A DNA stretch of 64,000 bases from Chlorocebus sabaeus (GCF_047675955.1 NC_132909.1:45125931-45189930), one strand, 5' to 3'; positions 21,240-32,549 are shown, counted from the first letter of the stretch. The notes: generated from the sequence alone by a model not told the origin. Program-made: numbers and translations.

Positions 21240-22033
21240 GATTGGTATTTCTTGTAAGGTGGGCAAATTAACTTTTGCACTAAAATCTTTAGCCCAACTG
21301 TAACACAGGTGGCTAGTTACCCAGTCCCTTCCTGATGGACACTTAGACTGTGGAAATTCGGAAAACTGATGGGTATGATGGGGGACAGGGAGGCCAGAGG
21401 AGCACGTCAGCCCTCCTCTGGCCGGGGTCTTCTGGGCAGGACGTCAGGTGAGAGGCGACTCTATCTGAACAGCGCTGCCGCAAGTGTCCACCAGGTGGCA
21501 GCAGAACCACGTCCCGTCTGCGGTGGCCCAGCTGAGGCCAAGCGGGAGACTGTGGAATGATATACAACCAGGTTCAAATCCCACCGATGGTTCGCTGGCC
21601 ACGTCGCCGCTCTGGGCCTCAGTTTCCCCTTCCACACAGACCAATAATAGTCGCCAGCTTTTAGGGTTGTTGTGAGATTTAAATGGCATATGATTGTTTG
21701 GACTGGGGAGCCTGTCCCTCCCTCTGTGCTGGAACTCACCACTCTGGCCTTAGGCTACAAGCAGGTGGAAGGAGAACCTGGAGAGGGCAGAGCGCAGCCT
21801 GGAGCATGAATTGGATCCTAGAACAGCAGGAGAGGGGCAGGAAAAGGAATTTAGGGAGGATGGGGAGGAGGAAGAGGAGAGGGAGATCCTCCAGACCCAG
21901 CCCTGGCCTTGGGGCCTGGTGTTTCTGCCTTCAAGGCCTGGGTTGGAGCAGAGGGAGGGCATGCCAGGGTGGGGAAGGGCACGGGTTGTGAGGTGCTGAC
22001 TGTTTGTTTCAAAGCTTTATTATTTTTCTTTAG
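21240..22033. other. Intergenic DNA with MIR piece
   Basis: MIR on the plus strand at about 21565-21690 (gcctcagtttccccttcc ... gttgttgtgag). The rest is unassigned. Confidence 0.45.
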
Positions 22034-22331
22034 TTTTTTTTTTTTTTTTTTTTTTTTTTGAGATGGAGCTTCACTCTGTTCCCCAGGCTGGAATGCAATG
22101 GCATGATCTCGGCTCACCACAGCCTCTGCCTCCCAGGTTCAAGCGATTCTCCTGCCTCACCCTCCAGAGTAGCTGGGATTACAGGCACCCACCACCATGT
22201 CCGGCTAATTTTTGTAGAGACAGGGTTTCACTGTGTTGGCCAGGCTGGTCTCGAACTCCTGACCTCAGATGATCCGCCCACCTCGGCCTCCCAAAGTGCT
22301 GGGATTACAGGCGTGAGCCACCGTGCCTCTC
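22034..22331 (-). mobile_element. Alu
   Basis: Long flank repeat aaagctttattatttttctt on both sides. Confidence 0.92.
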
Positions 22332-22356
22332 CCAAAGCTTTATTATTTTTCTTTTT

Positions 22357-22482
22357 GGCTATGCACGGTGGCTCACATCTGTAACCCCAACACTTTGGGA
22401 GGCTGAAGCGGGCAGGTCACTTGAGGTCAGGAGTCAAGACCAGCCTGGTCAACATGGTGAAACCCCCTCTCGATTAGCCGGC
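22357..22482 (+). mobile_element. Alu left arm
   Basis: Cut at gattagccgg by the opposite-facing Alu. Confidence 0.85.
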
Positions 22483-22780
22483 CTTTTTTTTTTGTTTTTT
22501 GAGACAGAGTTTTGCTCTTCCTGCCCAGGCCGGAGTGCAATGGTGTGATCTCGGCTTACCGCAGCCTCCACCTCCTGGGTTCAAGGGATTCTCCTACCTC
22601 AGCCTCCCGAGTAGCTGGGATTACAGGTATGCACCACCACATCCGGCTAATTTTGCTTTTTCAGTAGAGATGGGGTTTCTTCATGTTGGTCAGGCTGGCC
22701 TCGAACTCTCGACCTCAGGTAATCTGCCCACCTGGGCCTCCCAAAGTGCTGGGATTACAGGCGTGAGCCACAGTGCCCAG
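22483..22780 (-). mobile_element. Alu
   Basis: Full length. Confidence 0.9.
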
Positions 22781-23396
22781 ACTTTTTTTTTTTTTTTTTT
22801 TTAAATACAGAGTCTCACTGTCACCCAGGCTGGAGTGTAGTGGCGTGACCTCAGCTCACTGCAACCTCTGCCTCCCTGGTTCCAGCAATTTTCGTGTCTC
22901 AGCATCCCGAGTCCCTGGGATTACAGGTACCCATCACCACACCAGGCTAGTTTTTGTTTTTTTATGTTTTTTTTTTTTGAGACGGAGTCCGGCTCTGTCA
23001 CCCAGGCTGGAGTGCAGTGGCACGATCTCCGCTCACTGCAAGCTCCGCCTCCGAGGTCCACACCATTCTCCTGCCTCAGCCTCCAGAGTGGCTGGGACTA
23101 CAGGCGCCCGCCACTACGTCAGGCTAATTTTTTGTATTTTTAGTAGAGACGGGGTTTCACCACATTAGCCAGGATGGTCTCGATCTCCTGACCTCGTGAT
23201 CCACCCGCCTGCAGCCTCCCAAAGTGCTGGGATTACAGGTGTGAGCCACCGCGCCCGGCCCAGTTTTTGTATTTTTAGTAGAGGTTGGGTTTCACTATGT
23301 TGGCCAGTCTGGCCTGGAACCCCTGACCTCAAGTGATCTGCCTGCCTCAACCTCCCAAAGTGCTGGAATTACAGGAATGAGCCACTGTGCCCGGCC
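22781..23396 (-). mobile_element. Alu split by nested Alu
   Basis: Right arm to about 22965, left arm from 23261. Confidence 0.9.
22966..23260 (-). mobile_element. AluY nested in the 22781 element
   Basis: Near consensus. Confidence 0.9.
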
Positions 23397-23639
23397 CAGG
23401 CCCTGACTGACCTTCCACCCCGTCCTCTTCTGCCTCCAGTTGTCCCTGATCCCTGCTCCCATCTCTCCCAAGAGTCCTCCTCTGAATTCATTTCATTCAT
23501 TCATTCATTGAGTACTTACTGCGTGGACACATGGCACAGGGGACACAGCTGTGACTGGGACAAGCAAAAATCCCAGACCTGGGAGAGTTGAAAGGGAAAA
23601 GGATGGGGGAAACGGGAAAAACAAGATACATAAGAAAAA

Positions 23640-23773
23640 TGAGCCAGGCATGGTGGCTCTCACTTGTCATCCCAGTGACTCGGAAGGCTGAAACGGGAAG
23701 ATTCTTTCAGGCCAGGAGTTCAAGACTAGCCTGGGTGACATAGTGAGATCCCATCTCTAAAAAAAAAAGTTTT
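23640..23773 (+). mobile_element. Free left Alu monomer (FLAM-like)
   Basis: Single arm with an A run. Confidence 0.8.
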
Positions 23774-24069
23774 GGCCAGGTCTGGAGAGATGGGTAGATC
23801 ACCCAAGGTCAGGAGTTCAAGACCGGCCTGACCAACGAAGTGAAACCCCGTCTCTACTAAAAATACAAAAAATTAGCCAGGTGTGGTGGCGTGCACCTGT
23901 AGTCCCAGCTACTCAGGAGGCTGAGACAGAAGAATTGCTGGAACCCGGGAGGCGGAGGTTGCAGTGAGCCGAGATTGAGCCACTGCACTCCAGCCTGGAC
24001 AATGGAGGGGAGACTCGGTCTCAAAAAAAAAAAAAAAAAAAAAAAAAGAAAGAAAGAAAAGAAGAAAGA
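23774..24069 (+). mobile_element. Alu
   Basis: Lacks part of the head; GAAA-rich tail. Confidence 0.9.
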
Positions 24070-24249
24070 AATTTACAAACAACAAAAATTTATTTCTCAC
24101 AGTTCTGGAGTCTGGGAAGTCCAAGATCAAAGCACATTCAGTGTCTGCTGAGGTCCCACATTCTAGTTCATAGATGGTGGCTTCTCACTGTGCCCTCACA
24201 TGGTAGAAGGGTCAAGGCATCTCTTTGGGGCCTTTTTAACTTGTTTTTG
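24070..24249. repeat. Ancient interspersed-repeat remnant
   Basis: Carries the widely dispersed text tttctcacagttctggagtc ... aagtccaagatcaaag. It appears to resume at 25056-25190 (ctcttttataagggcatgaa ... gacacaaactctcag) across the microsatellite and two Alus. Family not assigned. Confidence 0.5.
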
Positions 24250-24270
24250 TCTGTCTTGTCTTGTCTTGTC

Positions 24271-24333
<63 letters not shown>

Positions 24334-24373
24334 CTCTCTCTCTCTCTCTTTCTTTTTCTTTCTTTCTTCCTTT
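24250..24373 (+). repeat. TTTC microsatellite with TTGTC and TC blocks
   Basis: Begins with three TTGTC units, then about 15 TTTC units, a TC block and more TTTC. A shorter TTTC/TTTTC run follows at 24705-24775. Strict pyrimidine strand. Confidence 0.95.
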
Positions 24374-24388
24374 CTTGGGGCCTCTTTT

Positions 24389-24678
24389 TTTTTTTTTTTT
24401 TTTTGAGACGGAGTCTCACTCTGTCGCCCAAGCTGGAGTGCAGTGGCCGCTCACTGCAAGCTCCGCCTCCCGGGTTCACGCCATTCTCCTGCCTCAGCCT
24501 CCCGAGTAGCTGGGACTACAGGCGCCCGCCACCTCGCCCGGCTAGTTTTTTGTATTTTTTAGTAGAGACGGGGTTTCAGGTGTTAGCCAGGACGGTCTCG
24601 ATCTCCTGACTTCGTGATCCGCCCGTCTCGGCCTCCCAAAGTACTGGGATTACAGGCTTGAGCCACCGCGCCCGGCCA
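24389..24678 (-). mobile_element. AluY, Old World monkey type
   Basis: Flanked by cttggggcctctttt at 24374-24388 and 24679-24693. Text ggcttgagccaccgcg and cacctcgcccggctagtttt. Confidence 0.95.
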
Positions 24679-24771
24679 CTTGGGGCCTCTTTTACTTGTT
24701 TTCTTTCTTTCTTTCTTTTACTTGTTTTCTTTTCTTTTCTTTTCTTTCCTCTCTTTCTCTTTTTCTCTCTT

Positions 24772-25055
24772 TCTAACAGTCTCACTCTGTTGCCTGTGCT
24801 GAAGTGCAGGGGCATAATTTTGGTTCACTGCAGCCTTGACCTCCTGGGCTCAGGTGATCCTCCCGCCTCAACCTCCCAAGTGTCTGGGACTACAGGTGTG
24901 CACCACCATGCCCAGCTAATTTTTGTGGTTGTTTTGGGAGAGGTGGTGTTTCGCCACGTTGCCCAGGCTGATTTCAAACAAAAGTTCTTTGTCGGAGACC
25001 AGCCTGCAGTTCTCCCAGGGCGCTGAGATTACAGGGATGAGCTCCCACACCCAGC
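24772..25055 (-). mobile_element. Alu, old
   Basis: Divergent left arm. Confidence 0.8.
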
Positions 25056-25199
25056 CTAGGAGCCTCTTTTATAAGGGCATGAATCCCATTCAAGAGGTTT
25101 ATGATTCATGATCTAATCACCTCTTAAAAGGTTCTGCTTCTGAATACCATCGCCTTCGAGGTTAGGATTTCAATGTATTAATTTTGGGGAGACACAAAC

Positions 25200-25475
25200 T
25201 CTCAGACTATCGCAGTATTTTATCTTTTTCAGTGCTGCTGCAAAGGAAATTTTTCAAGATTTTTTTATGTTCCAATTGTTTGCTGCTAGTATATAAAAAT
25301 TCAGTTGACTTTTGTATTGAATTCAATGGACTTTTTAAACCTGCTAACTTGCTGAATTTATGTATTAGTTTCCATAGTTGTCTTATAGATTCCCTTGGGT
25401 TTTTGACATATACAATCATATCATCTGCAAATAGCAACAATTTTATTTACTTACGTTGTTCTGTTTTGCTTTATA
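25200..25475 (-). mobile_element. L1 ORF2 fragment (reverse transcriptase palm)
   Basis: A minus-strand frame contains LLFADDMIVYVKNP, the L1 reverse-transcriptase motif with the catalytic FADD aspartates, followed by KLIHKFSKLAG. It is open for about 78 codons but truncated both sides, so inactive. Older than the L1PA piece at 27.9 kb. Confidence 0.85.
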
Positions 25476-25566
25476 CAGAATCTTGCTATGTTGCCTTCAA
25501 ATTCGTGGGCTCTCATTTCAGCTTCTCCAGTAGCTAGGGCTACAGGCATGTATCACCATGCCCAGT
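25476..25566 (-). mobile_element. Alu monomer piece
   Basis: Decayed, next to the L1 fragment. Confidence 0.7.
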
Positions 25567-25592
25567 CACACCTGACTTGTTTATTTTTCTCA

Positions 25593-25895
25593 TCTTTTTT
25601 TTTTTTTTCTTTTTTGAGACAGAGTCTCTCTCTGTCACCCAGGCTGGAGTGCAGTGGCCGGATCTCAGCTCACTGCAAGCTCCGCCTCCCGGGTTTACGC
25701 CATTCTCCTGCCTCAGCCTCCCGAGTAGCTGGGACTACAGGCGCCCGCCACCTCGCCCAGCTAGTTTTTGTATTTTTTAGTAGAGAAGGGGTTTCACTGG
25801 GTTAGCCAGGATGGTCTCGATCTCCTGACCTCGTGATCCGCCCGTCAAGGCCTCCCAAAGTGCTGGGATTACAGGCTTGAGCCACCGTGCCTGGC
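25593..25895 (-). mobile_element. AluY, Old World monkey type
   Basis: Text cacctcgcccagctagtttt and ggcttgagccaccgtg. Confidence 0.92.
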
Positions 25896-26049
25896 CTATT
25901 TTTTTTTTTAAGACAGGATCTCGCTCTGTTGCCCAGACTGGAGTGTAATGGTGTGATGATGGCTTACTGCAGCCTTGACTTCCCTGACTCAAGCAATCCT
26001 CAGCCTCCCAAGTAGCTGGGATGACAGGTGTGAGCCATCACACCCTGCC
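25896..26049 (-). mobile_element. Alu monomer
   Basis: Single arm with T run. Confidence 0.8.
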
Positions 26050-26358
26050 AATTTTTAATTTTTTTTTTTTTTTTTTTTTTGGAGACAGAGTCCCTCTGTT
26101 GCCTAGGCTAGAGTGCAGTGGCACAACCTTGGCTCACTGCAACCTTTGCCTCCCGGGTTCAAGCGATTCTCCTGCCTCAGATTCCTGAGTAACTGGGATT
26201 ACAGGCACACATCACCATGTCCCGCTAATTTTTGTAATTTTAGTAGAGATGGGGTTCATCATGTTGGTAAGGCTGGTCTCAAACTCCTGACCTTGTGATT
26301 CTCCCACCTCAGCCTCCCAAAGTGCTGGGATTACAGGCATGAGCCACCACACCCGGCA
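26050..26358 (-). mobile_element. Alu
   Basis: Full length. Confidence 0.9.
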
Positions 26359-26492
26359 ATTTTTAAATTTTTTTGTAAAGATGAGGTCTCATTATATTGC
26401 CCAGGCTGGTCTCCAACTCCTGGGGTCAAGTGATCCTCCCATCACAGCCTCCTAAAGTGCTGGGATTACGGGCATGAGCCACCATGCCCAGC
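26359..26492 (-). mobile_element. Alu left arm
   Basis: The repeated aatttttaa at both borders of its neighbour suggests it is the older host. Confidence 0.8.
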
Positions 26493-26500
26493 TTTTTCTT

Positions 26501-26620
26501 TTCTTTTTTTTTTTTGACAGAGTCTTGCTCTGTTGCCCAGGCTGGAGTGCAGTGGCGCAATTTCAGCTCACTGCAAGCTCTGCCTCCTGGGTTCACGCCA
26601 TTCTCCTGCCTCAGCCTGCT
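26501..26620 (-). mobile_element. Alu right-arm piece
   Basis: Stops at gcctcagcctgc. Confidence 0.8.
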
Positions 26621-26735
26621 TTTTCTTTTCTTATTACAGTGGCTAGCATCACCAGAACAATGTTGAATAGAGGTGGTGAGAATGGACATCCTTGTTCTCA
26701 ATCTCAGGAGGAAGTTATTCAGTCTCTTACCATTT
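26621..26735 (-). mobile_element. L1 ORF2 fragment, part 1
   Basis: The sequence caatgttgaatagaggtggt ... gaatggacatccttgttct is the antisense of L1 ORF2. It is interrupted by an Alu and continues at 27036. Confidence 0.75.
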
Positions 26736-27035
26736 TTGTTTTTGTTTTTGTTTTTTGAGATGGAGTCTTGCTCTGCTGCCCAGGCTGGAGTGCAATGGTG
26801 CCGTCTCGGCTCACTGCAACCTCTACCTCCTGGATTCAAGCAATTCTCCTGCCTCAGCCTCCTAAGTAGCTGGGGCTACAGGCACACACCACCATGCTTG
26901 GCTAATTTTTGTATTTTTAGTAGAGATGGGTTTCACCATGTTGGTCAGGCTGGTCTCAAACTCTTGACCTTGTGATCCGCCCTCCTCGGCCTCCCAAAAT
27001 GTTGGGATTACAGGTGTGAGCCACTGTGCCCGGCC
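26735..27035 (-). mobile_element. Alu in L1
   Basis: Flanked by ttcagtctyttaccatt. Confidence 0.92.
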
Positions 27036-27240
27036 TTCAGTCTTTTACCATTAAGCAGAATATTACCTATGGCCTTTTGTAGATGTTGTCTATCAGTTTG
27101 AGGAAATTCCCATTTATTCATAGGTTTCTGAGAGGTTTTTTTGTTTATTATTATCCTGAAAAGGTGTTGAATTTGTCATATCTTTCTCTCATTTGTTGAA
27201 ATGATCATGTAGCTTCACTGTATTATTTTTCTTTTCTTTT
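27036..27240 (-). mobile_element. L1 ORF2 fragment, part 2
   Basis: Continues part 1 after the Alu (duplicated ttcagtctyttaccatt on both sides). It contains the antisense text ggtgttgaatttgtcatatc. The AT-rich stretch 27531-27847 may be more of the same L1. Confidence 0.65.
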
Positions 27241-27530
27241 CTTTTTTTTTGAGACAGGATCTTGCTCTGTTGCCCAGGCTGGAGTACAGTGGCACAATCT
27301 TGGCTCCCTGCAACCTCTGCCTCCTGGGCTCAAGCCATCCTCCCACTTCAGGCTTCCAAGTAGCTGAGACTACAGGTGCACACCACCATGCCTGGCTAAT
27401 TTTGTATGTTTTATAGAGACGGATCTCACTACGTTGCCCAAGCTAATCTCCAACTCCTGAGCTCAAATGACCCTCCCACGTTGGCTTCCCAAAGGGCTCA
27501 GATTACAGGCATGAGCCACTGTGCCCGGCC
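27241..27530 (-). mobile_element. Alu
   Basis: Flanked by tcactgta. Confidence 0.85.
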
Positions 27531-27862
27531 CTGCCTCACTGTACTCTTGATTTTCATTTGGCAAGTGAAGCTGAGGAACTTTTTCTGGGTTTAAGAGCTA
27601 TTTGTCCTTCGTTTTCTGTGACTTCTGGATTCATATCCGCCTAAGTGGTTGGCATTTTCTTACTGCTTTCTAGATGTTACTTATATAACGAGGATATTTT
27701 ATCCATGAGTTCAACTTTGTTTCCAGTTACACTTTGATTATATTTTATTCTTTGATTGTATTTATGGACTTCTTCTCAGCAGAAAAATGTGGGTATTTGC
27801 ATCACTGATGTGCCCTGTTTTTCTCGGGCAAGTTCTGGGTTATGTCTCCAGAACTTCCTTTT

Positions 27863-28237
27863 TAAAAAATTTGTATTTCTTTATTTATTTTATTTTATTT
27901 TTTTATTATACTTTAAGTTCTAGGGTACATGTGCACAATGTGCAGGTTTGTTACATATGTATACGTGTGTCATGTTGGTGTGCTGCACCCATGAACTCGT
28001 CATTTGCATTAGGTATATCTTCTAATGCCATCCCTCCCCCTCCCCCCCCGACAATAGGCCCCGGTGTGTGATGATCCCCTTCCTGTGTCCAAGTGATCTC
28101 ATTGTTCAGTTCCCACCTATGACTGAGAACATGCGGTATTTGGTTTTCTGTTCTTGTGATAGTTTGCTGAGAATGATGGTTTCCAGCTGCATCCATGTCC
28201 CTACAAAGGACACGAACTCATCCTTTTTTATGGCTGC
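27863..28237 (-). mobile_element. L1PA 3' end
   Basis: Antisense of the L1 3' end: ttattatactttaagttcta, gtgcaggtttgttacatatg, and the ORF2 tail tccatgtccctacaaaggac. It stops at tatggctgc, where a normal L1 would continue with atagtattcc. Confidence 0.9.
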
Positions 28238-28577
28238 TTATTTATTTATTTATTTATTTATTTTTATTTTTTATTTTTTTTTGCTTATTTATTTTTTGAG
28301 ATGGAGTCTCGCTCTGTCTCCCAGGCTGGAGTGCAGTGGCGCAATCTCGGTTGACTGTAACGTCCGCCTCCCAGGTTCAAGTGATTCTCCTGCCTCAGCC
28401 TCCTGAGTAGCTGGGACTACAGGCGCCCACCACTACACCCGGCTGAGTTTTGTATTTTTAGTAGAGATGGGGCTTCACCAGGTTGGCAAGGCCGGTCTCG
28501 AACTCCTGACCTCAGGTGATCTGCCCGTCTCAGCCTCCCAAAGTTCTGGGATTACAGGCATGAGCCACCGCGCCTCG
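28238..28577 (-). mobile_element. Alu part of the composite insertion
   Basis: Complete Alu whose 5' end (cgcgcctcgcc on plus) abuts the target-site copy. Its tail of AAAT repeats runs straight into L1 sequence. Confidence 0.9.
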
Positions 28578-28592
28578 CCAGAACTTCCTTTT

Positions 28593-29400
28593 AGAGCTTT
28601 CACATGCTCTTCTCTGGGGCTGAAGGTACCAGATTGGGGCTGAGGTACTCACCCCAATCTCCTCTTACTCATTCTCAAAATATTGCAGAAACCATCACAC
28701 TGGAGGTAGTAGAGACCCAGAAACTCACTTTACTTCCGGAAAGGGGAGGCTTCAGTCTCAGGCCAAGGATGAGAACATAAAGTTGCATTCCTGTCTGCTG
28801 AAGCCACCCAGGAAGTGAAAGAAAACACTACGGCCAAGCTTCTGCTTGGCACTTCCTGCCGCAGGTCAGCTGTGGCTCCACTGAGCTGAGGACATAATCT
28901 CTATCTCTTTCCCTTGACCCACGCGGCCCTACCCACGCCATCAAATGAGTCTCAGCTCCCCGTGGCCCTGACATCCTGCTCTTCTCAGGAACACTGTGAA
29001 TTCGCGAAGCCTCCTGGCCTTTGCCTGGGCTGTTCTGCCTGCCAGAACTGCCCACACTCCCACACTCTCAGGTCACTCTCGGGCTAGTCCCACTTGTTGT
29101 TGGATTTCAGTATCAAAGCCACCTCTTCCAGGAAGCCCTCCCAGATCCAGTCATCTCTCTTAGCAGCCTGGTCCCAGGGGCAACTGGTATCATTATTGGG
29201 CAATAGCTTGTTTATTGCCATCTCCCCTGCTGGACTCTCAGCTCCCCTGGGCAGGGATTGGGTCTGCTTTGTCCCCGACTCCCTGCACACAGGCTGTGTG
29301 CAATAAACATCTCTAGGTGATTGAACAGTTAAGGTCAACAAAATACTTCCCAAATCATTTTTGTGTTAAGACTTGTGATGGTGATACAGAGATGAAGATG
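28593..29400. other. Intergenic DNA with L2 remnant
   Basis: Unique to about 29060. 29060-29330 then resembles an L2 3' end on the plus strand (ggaagccctcccagatccag ... tgtgcaataaacatctc). Confidence 0.5.
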
Positions 29401-29712
29401 ACTTTTTTTTTTTTTGAGACAGGGTGTCACTCCCATTGCCCAGGCTGGAGTGCAGTGGTATGACCACGGCTAACTGCAGCCTCAACTTCCTGGGCTCAGG
29501 TGATCCTCCCACCTCAGCCTCCCTAGTAGCTGGGACTACAGGCACATGCCACCACACCCAGCTTATTATAATTTTCTGTTGTTGTATTTTTTTGTAGAGA
29601 CAGGGTTTCACCATGTTGCCCAAGCTGGTCTCAAGCACCTAGGCTCAAGCCATCCTCCTGCCTCAGCCTCCCAAAGTGCTGGGATTACAGGTTTGAGTTA
29701 CTGCTCTTGGTC
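29401..29712 (-). mobile_element. Alu, old
   Basis: Full length, divergent. Confidence 0.88.
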
Positions 29713-29732
29713 ACAACTTCTTAAATCTATTC

Positions 29733-30033
29733 CTTTTTTTTTTTTTTTTTTTTTTTTGAGACAGAGTCTTGCTCCGTCACCCAGGCTGCTGGAGTGTGGT
29801 GGCATGATCTCAGCTCACTGCAACCTCTGCCTCCTGGGTTCACACCATTCTCCTACCTCAGCCTCCTGAGTAGCTGGGATTACAGGCACATGCCACTACG
29901 CCCAGCTAATTTTTATATTTTTAGTAGAGATGGGGTTTCACCATGTTGGCTAGGCTGGTCTTGAACTCCTGGGCTCAAGCAATCTTCCCACCTGGGCCTT
30001 CCAAAGTCTGGAATTACAGACTGCACGCAGTCA
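29733..30033 (-). mobile_element. Alu
   Basis: 24-base T run. Confidence 0.9.
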
Positions 30034-30039
30034 CCACTT

Positions 30040-30570
30040 GTCAGTTTATTCCTGAAGCTCTACTGCCAGGGGCTCCAATCCTATTATCCTACGAACACTG
30101 GCCCAAGTCTCTGCATTTGGATGCTGCCCGGGCCTTTTGCTTCTTCCATTTATAACAGTTCCTCCTTCCAACCCTCCTGTGGCTCCAGATTATGATCCGG
30201 GTAAAACCCACCCTTCTCCCAAAGACCCTGATCCCCCTGTCCCCACACGATCTTGCCCCTGTTGACCGCCCTGCAGTCCCCTTCCCCCTCATCTCACCCC
30301 CGCCCCTGGCCTCCTGACTGCTCTTCAAGCTGCTAAGATCATTGCTCTCTCAAGGTCTTTGCCCATCCTGTGCCCTCCTCCTACAGCGCCCTTTCCCTGG
30401 CCAGCTCCCTGTCCTGCCTCGGGTCCAAGTTCCAGTCCGTGCCGGTCCTGACACCCTGGCTTTCTTTGTTATCTGCGATGATTTCGCTCCTTCATTTGCT
30501 GGTTGTCTCAGGGCCAGATCCACCTGGTTTTTTAGGACTGGGCCCAGGGCACCACAGGCAGAAGTGGGTC
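30040..30570 (+). mobile_element. L2 LINE remnant
   Basis: Carries the ancient L2 pattern: ctcaaggtctttgcccatcc, then a pyrimidine-rich stretch and an ORF2-tail-like segment. Divergent, boundaries approximate. Confidence 0.55.
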
Positions 30571-30591
30571 ATTATCTCTCCCTGAGTCTTG

Positions 30592-31004
30592 TTTTTTTTT
30601 TTTTGAAACGGAGTCCCGCTCTGTTGCCAGGCTAGAGTGCAGTGGTGCCATCTCATCTCACTGCAACCTCTGCCTGCTAGGTTCAAGCAATCCTCCCACC
30701 TCCGCCTCCCGAGTAGCTGGGATTACAGGCATCACCAGGCCTGGCTAATTTTCCTATTTTTAGTAGAGATGGGGTTTCATCATATTGGCTAGGCTGGTCT
30801 CAAACTCCTGACTTCTAGTGATCCACCCACCTCAGCCTCCCAAAGTGCTGCCACAGGCTACCACGCCTGGCTAATTTTTGTATTTTTAGTAGAGATGGAG
30901 TTTCGCCATGTTGGCTAGGCGGGTCTCAAACTCCTGATCTCAAGTGACCGCCTGCCTCAGCCTCCCAGAGTGCTGGGATTACAGGCGTGAGCCACTGCGT
31001 CCAG
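30592..31004 (-). mobile_element. Three-armed Alu
   Basis: One insertion (tctccctgagtctt on both sides) of 413 bases; the left arm is duplicated from cacgcctggctaattttt to the cctcccaaagtgctg text. Confidence 0.9.
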
Positions 31005-31259
31005 TGTCTCCCTGAGTCTTAAGGGAGAAATACCTCAAAGAAGAACTTGATCTTCCTCTGGGGCAACTTCCCTGCTTCCCTCCTGGGCAAATCCAGCCAG
31101 GTTTCCTTCCCTGGGTGCAAAATTAGTTCCACTGGGTGCTCAACTCACACATGCTACAGATGGATTAACCGAGGCAACAAGGGCCGGGCCAGAGCCCCCA
31201 CTTAACAAGTGGGTCTAGAGTCGGCTGAGCCCCCGGTGTGACTCAGACCTTTCTCTGTG

Positions 31260-31427
31260 TTATCATCAGTTCCTCTGGGTTAGGGGTCTCCAGCAGCCTG
31301 TCTGAGCGGGGCGGCTGCTGCAGAGGCTTCCGGAACTTTCTGCCCCTCCTTGGCCGCCTCCCCGCCCCCGTCTCCCACAGGGCCCTGACTTTCGGTAAAT
31401 GACAGTGGCTCAGGAAACCAAGGGGCC
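31260..31427 (+). promoter_or_regulatory. JAK3: JAK3 promoter region
   Basis: Directly upstream of exon 1. It has GC boxes (ggggcgg near 31308, ccccgcccccg near 31363), a palindromic TTCCGGAA at 31328-31335 that fits ETS or a short-spaced STAT site, and no TATA box. Sites are by eye. Confidence 0.6.
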
Positions 31428-31514
31428 CACACAGGAAGGAGCCGAGTGGGACTTTCCTCTCGCTGCCTCCCGGCTCTGCTCTCCCTTCGAAGGTCCAGGG
31501 TCCCTGCCTGCTAG
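31428..31514 (+). other. JAK3: JAK3 exon 1, non-coding
   Basis: Sequence from cacacaggaaggagccgag to cctgctag matches the human JAK3 leader as I recall it. Donor GTAAGAG at 31515. The start is approximate. It splices over 3.9 kb to exon 2. Confidence 0.85.
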
Positions 31515-31915
31515 GTAAGAGCTGGTGATGCCGCAGGGCTCTGCCCAGACACTGGGGAGGACGGTGGTGGCTGGGGATGGCTGGGCTGGCACAGGGTACT
31601 GCCAGGGCAAAGGTGAGCTCGCCTTCCAGGCCTCAGAGGAAAGCTGCCAGACAGACGCGAGCTGGGACTCGCATCCTCCGATTGCTCGCTTCTCTGGACC
31701 TCAGCTTTTAATAAGGCCCGGAGTTGCCCGCCTTGCGGACCTGGAGGGGTCACTGCGCATGCGCAATGGGGGCTGTGAGGTTGAGGGGTGGGAAGGAGGG
31801 GTTGGGGGGCGGAGTTCCCATCCCCGACCCTCCGAGCCTTCCCGGTCCAGACACAGGGTGCCCGACCATGCCAGGATGTAGAACGCTGGGGATTATAAAC
31901 GGGATACCGAGGCGA

Positions 31916-32012
31916 AAAGAGAGCTTGAGGCCAGGAGTTCAAGACCAGCCTGGGCAACGTAGCCAGACCCCCATTTCTACAAATATTTTTAAAAAACAAA
32001 CAAACAAAAAAC
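31916..32012 (+). mobile_element. Alu middle fragment
   Basis: Left-arm end only, CAAA-rich tail; first repeat in JAK3 intron 1. Confidence 0.75.
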
Positions 32013-32091
32013 CCATGGCGTTTTCTGGGCCCAAACATCACCTCTGACTTCATTGTTTTCTTTCAATATTTAAAAAAATATATGTTGTTAA

Positions 32092-32216
32092 GTTTTTTTT
32101 TTTTGTTTTGGAGAGGGGGTCTTGCTATGTTGTTCAGGCAGGTCTCTAACTCCTGGTCTCAAGCCATCCCTCTGCCTCAGCCTCCTGAGTAGCTGGGATT
32201 GCAGCGGGGCGCCATT
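32092..32216 (-). mobile_element. Alu monomer
   Basis: Single arm. Confidence 0.75.
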
Positions 32217-32247
32217 GCCACTGAAGCTTTATTTTAAACTTGATTGG

Positions 32248-32549
32248 GGCTGGGCACAGTGGCCCACGCCTGTAATCCCAATACTTTGGGAGGCCGAGGT
32301 AGGTGGATCGCTGGAGGTCAGGAGTTTGAGATCAGCCTGGTCAACATGGTGAAACCCTATCTCTACTAAAAACACAAAAATTAGCCAGGCATGGTGGCGG
32401 GTGCTTGTAATTCCAGCTACTCGGGAGGCTGAGGCAGGAGAATTGCTTGAACCTGGGAGGTGGAGTTTGCAGTGAGCCGAGATCATGCCACTGCACCCCA
32501 GCCTGGGAGACAGAATGAGAATCCGTCTCAAAAAAAAAAAAATAGAAAA
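32248..32549 (+). mobile_element. Alu
   Basis: First of a head-to-tail pair flanked by aacttgattg. Confidence 0.9.

Larger units (their letters stand above)
27848..28592 (-). mobile_element. Alu-L1 composite insertion within one target-site duplication
   Basis: CCAGAACTTCCTTTT occurs at 27848-27862 and 28578-28592. Between the copies, read on the minus strand, an Alu with an A/AATA-rich tail is joined to the last ~375 bases of an L1PA-type element ending in an A-rich tail. No separate duplication around the Alu is convincing. Confidence 0.8.

Noticed and set aside
25207..25440. Possible reverse-transcriptase gene
   Set aside because: It is a truncated L1 ORF2 piece, not a host gene or an active element.
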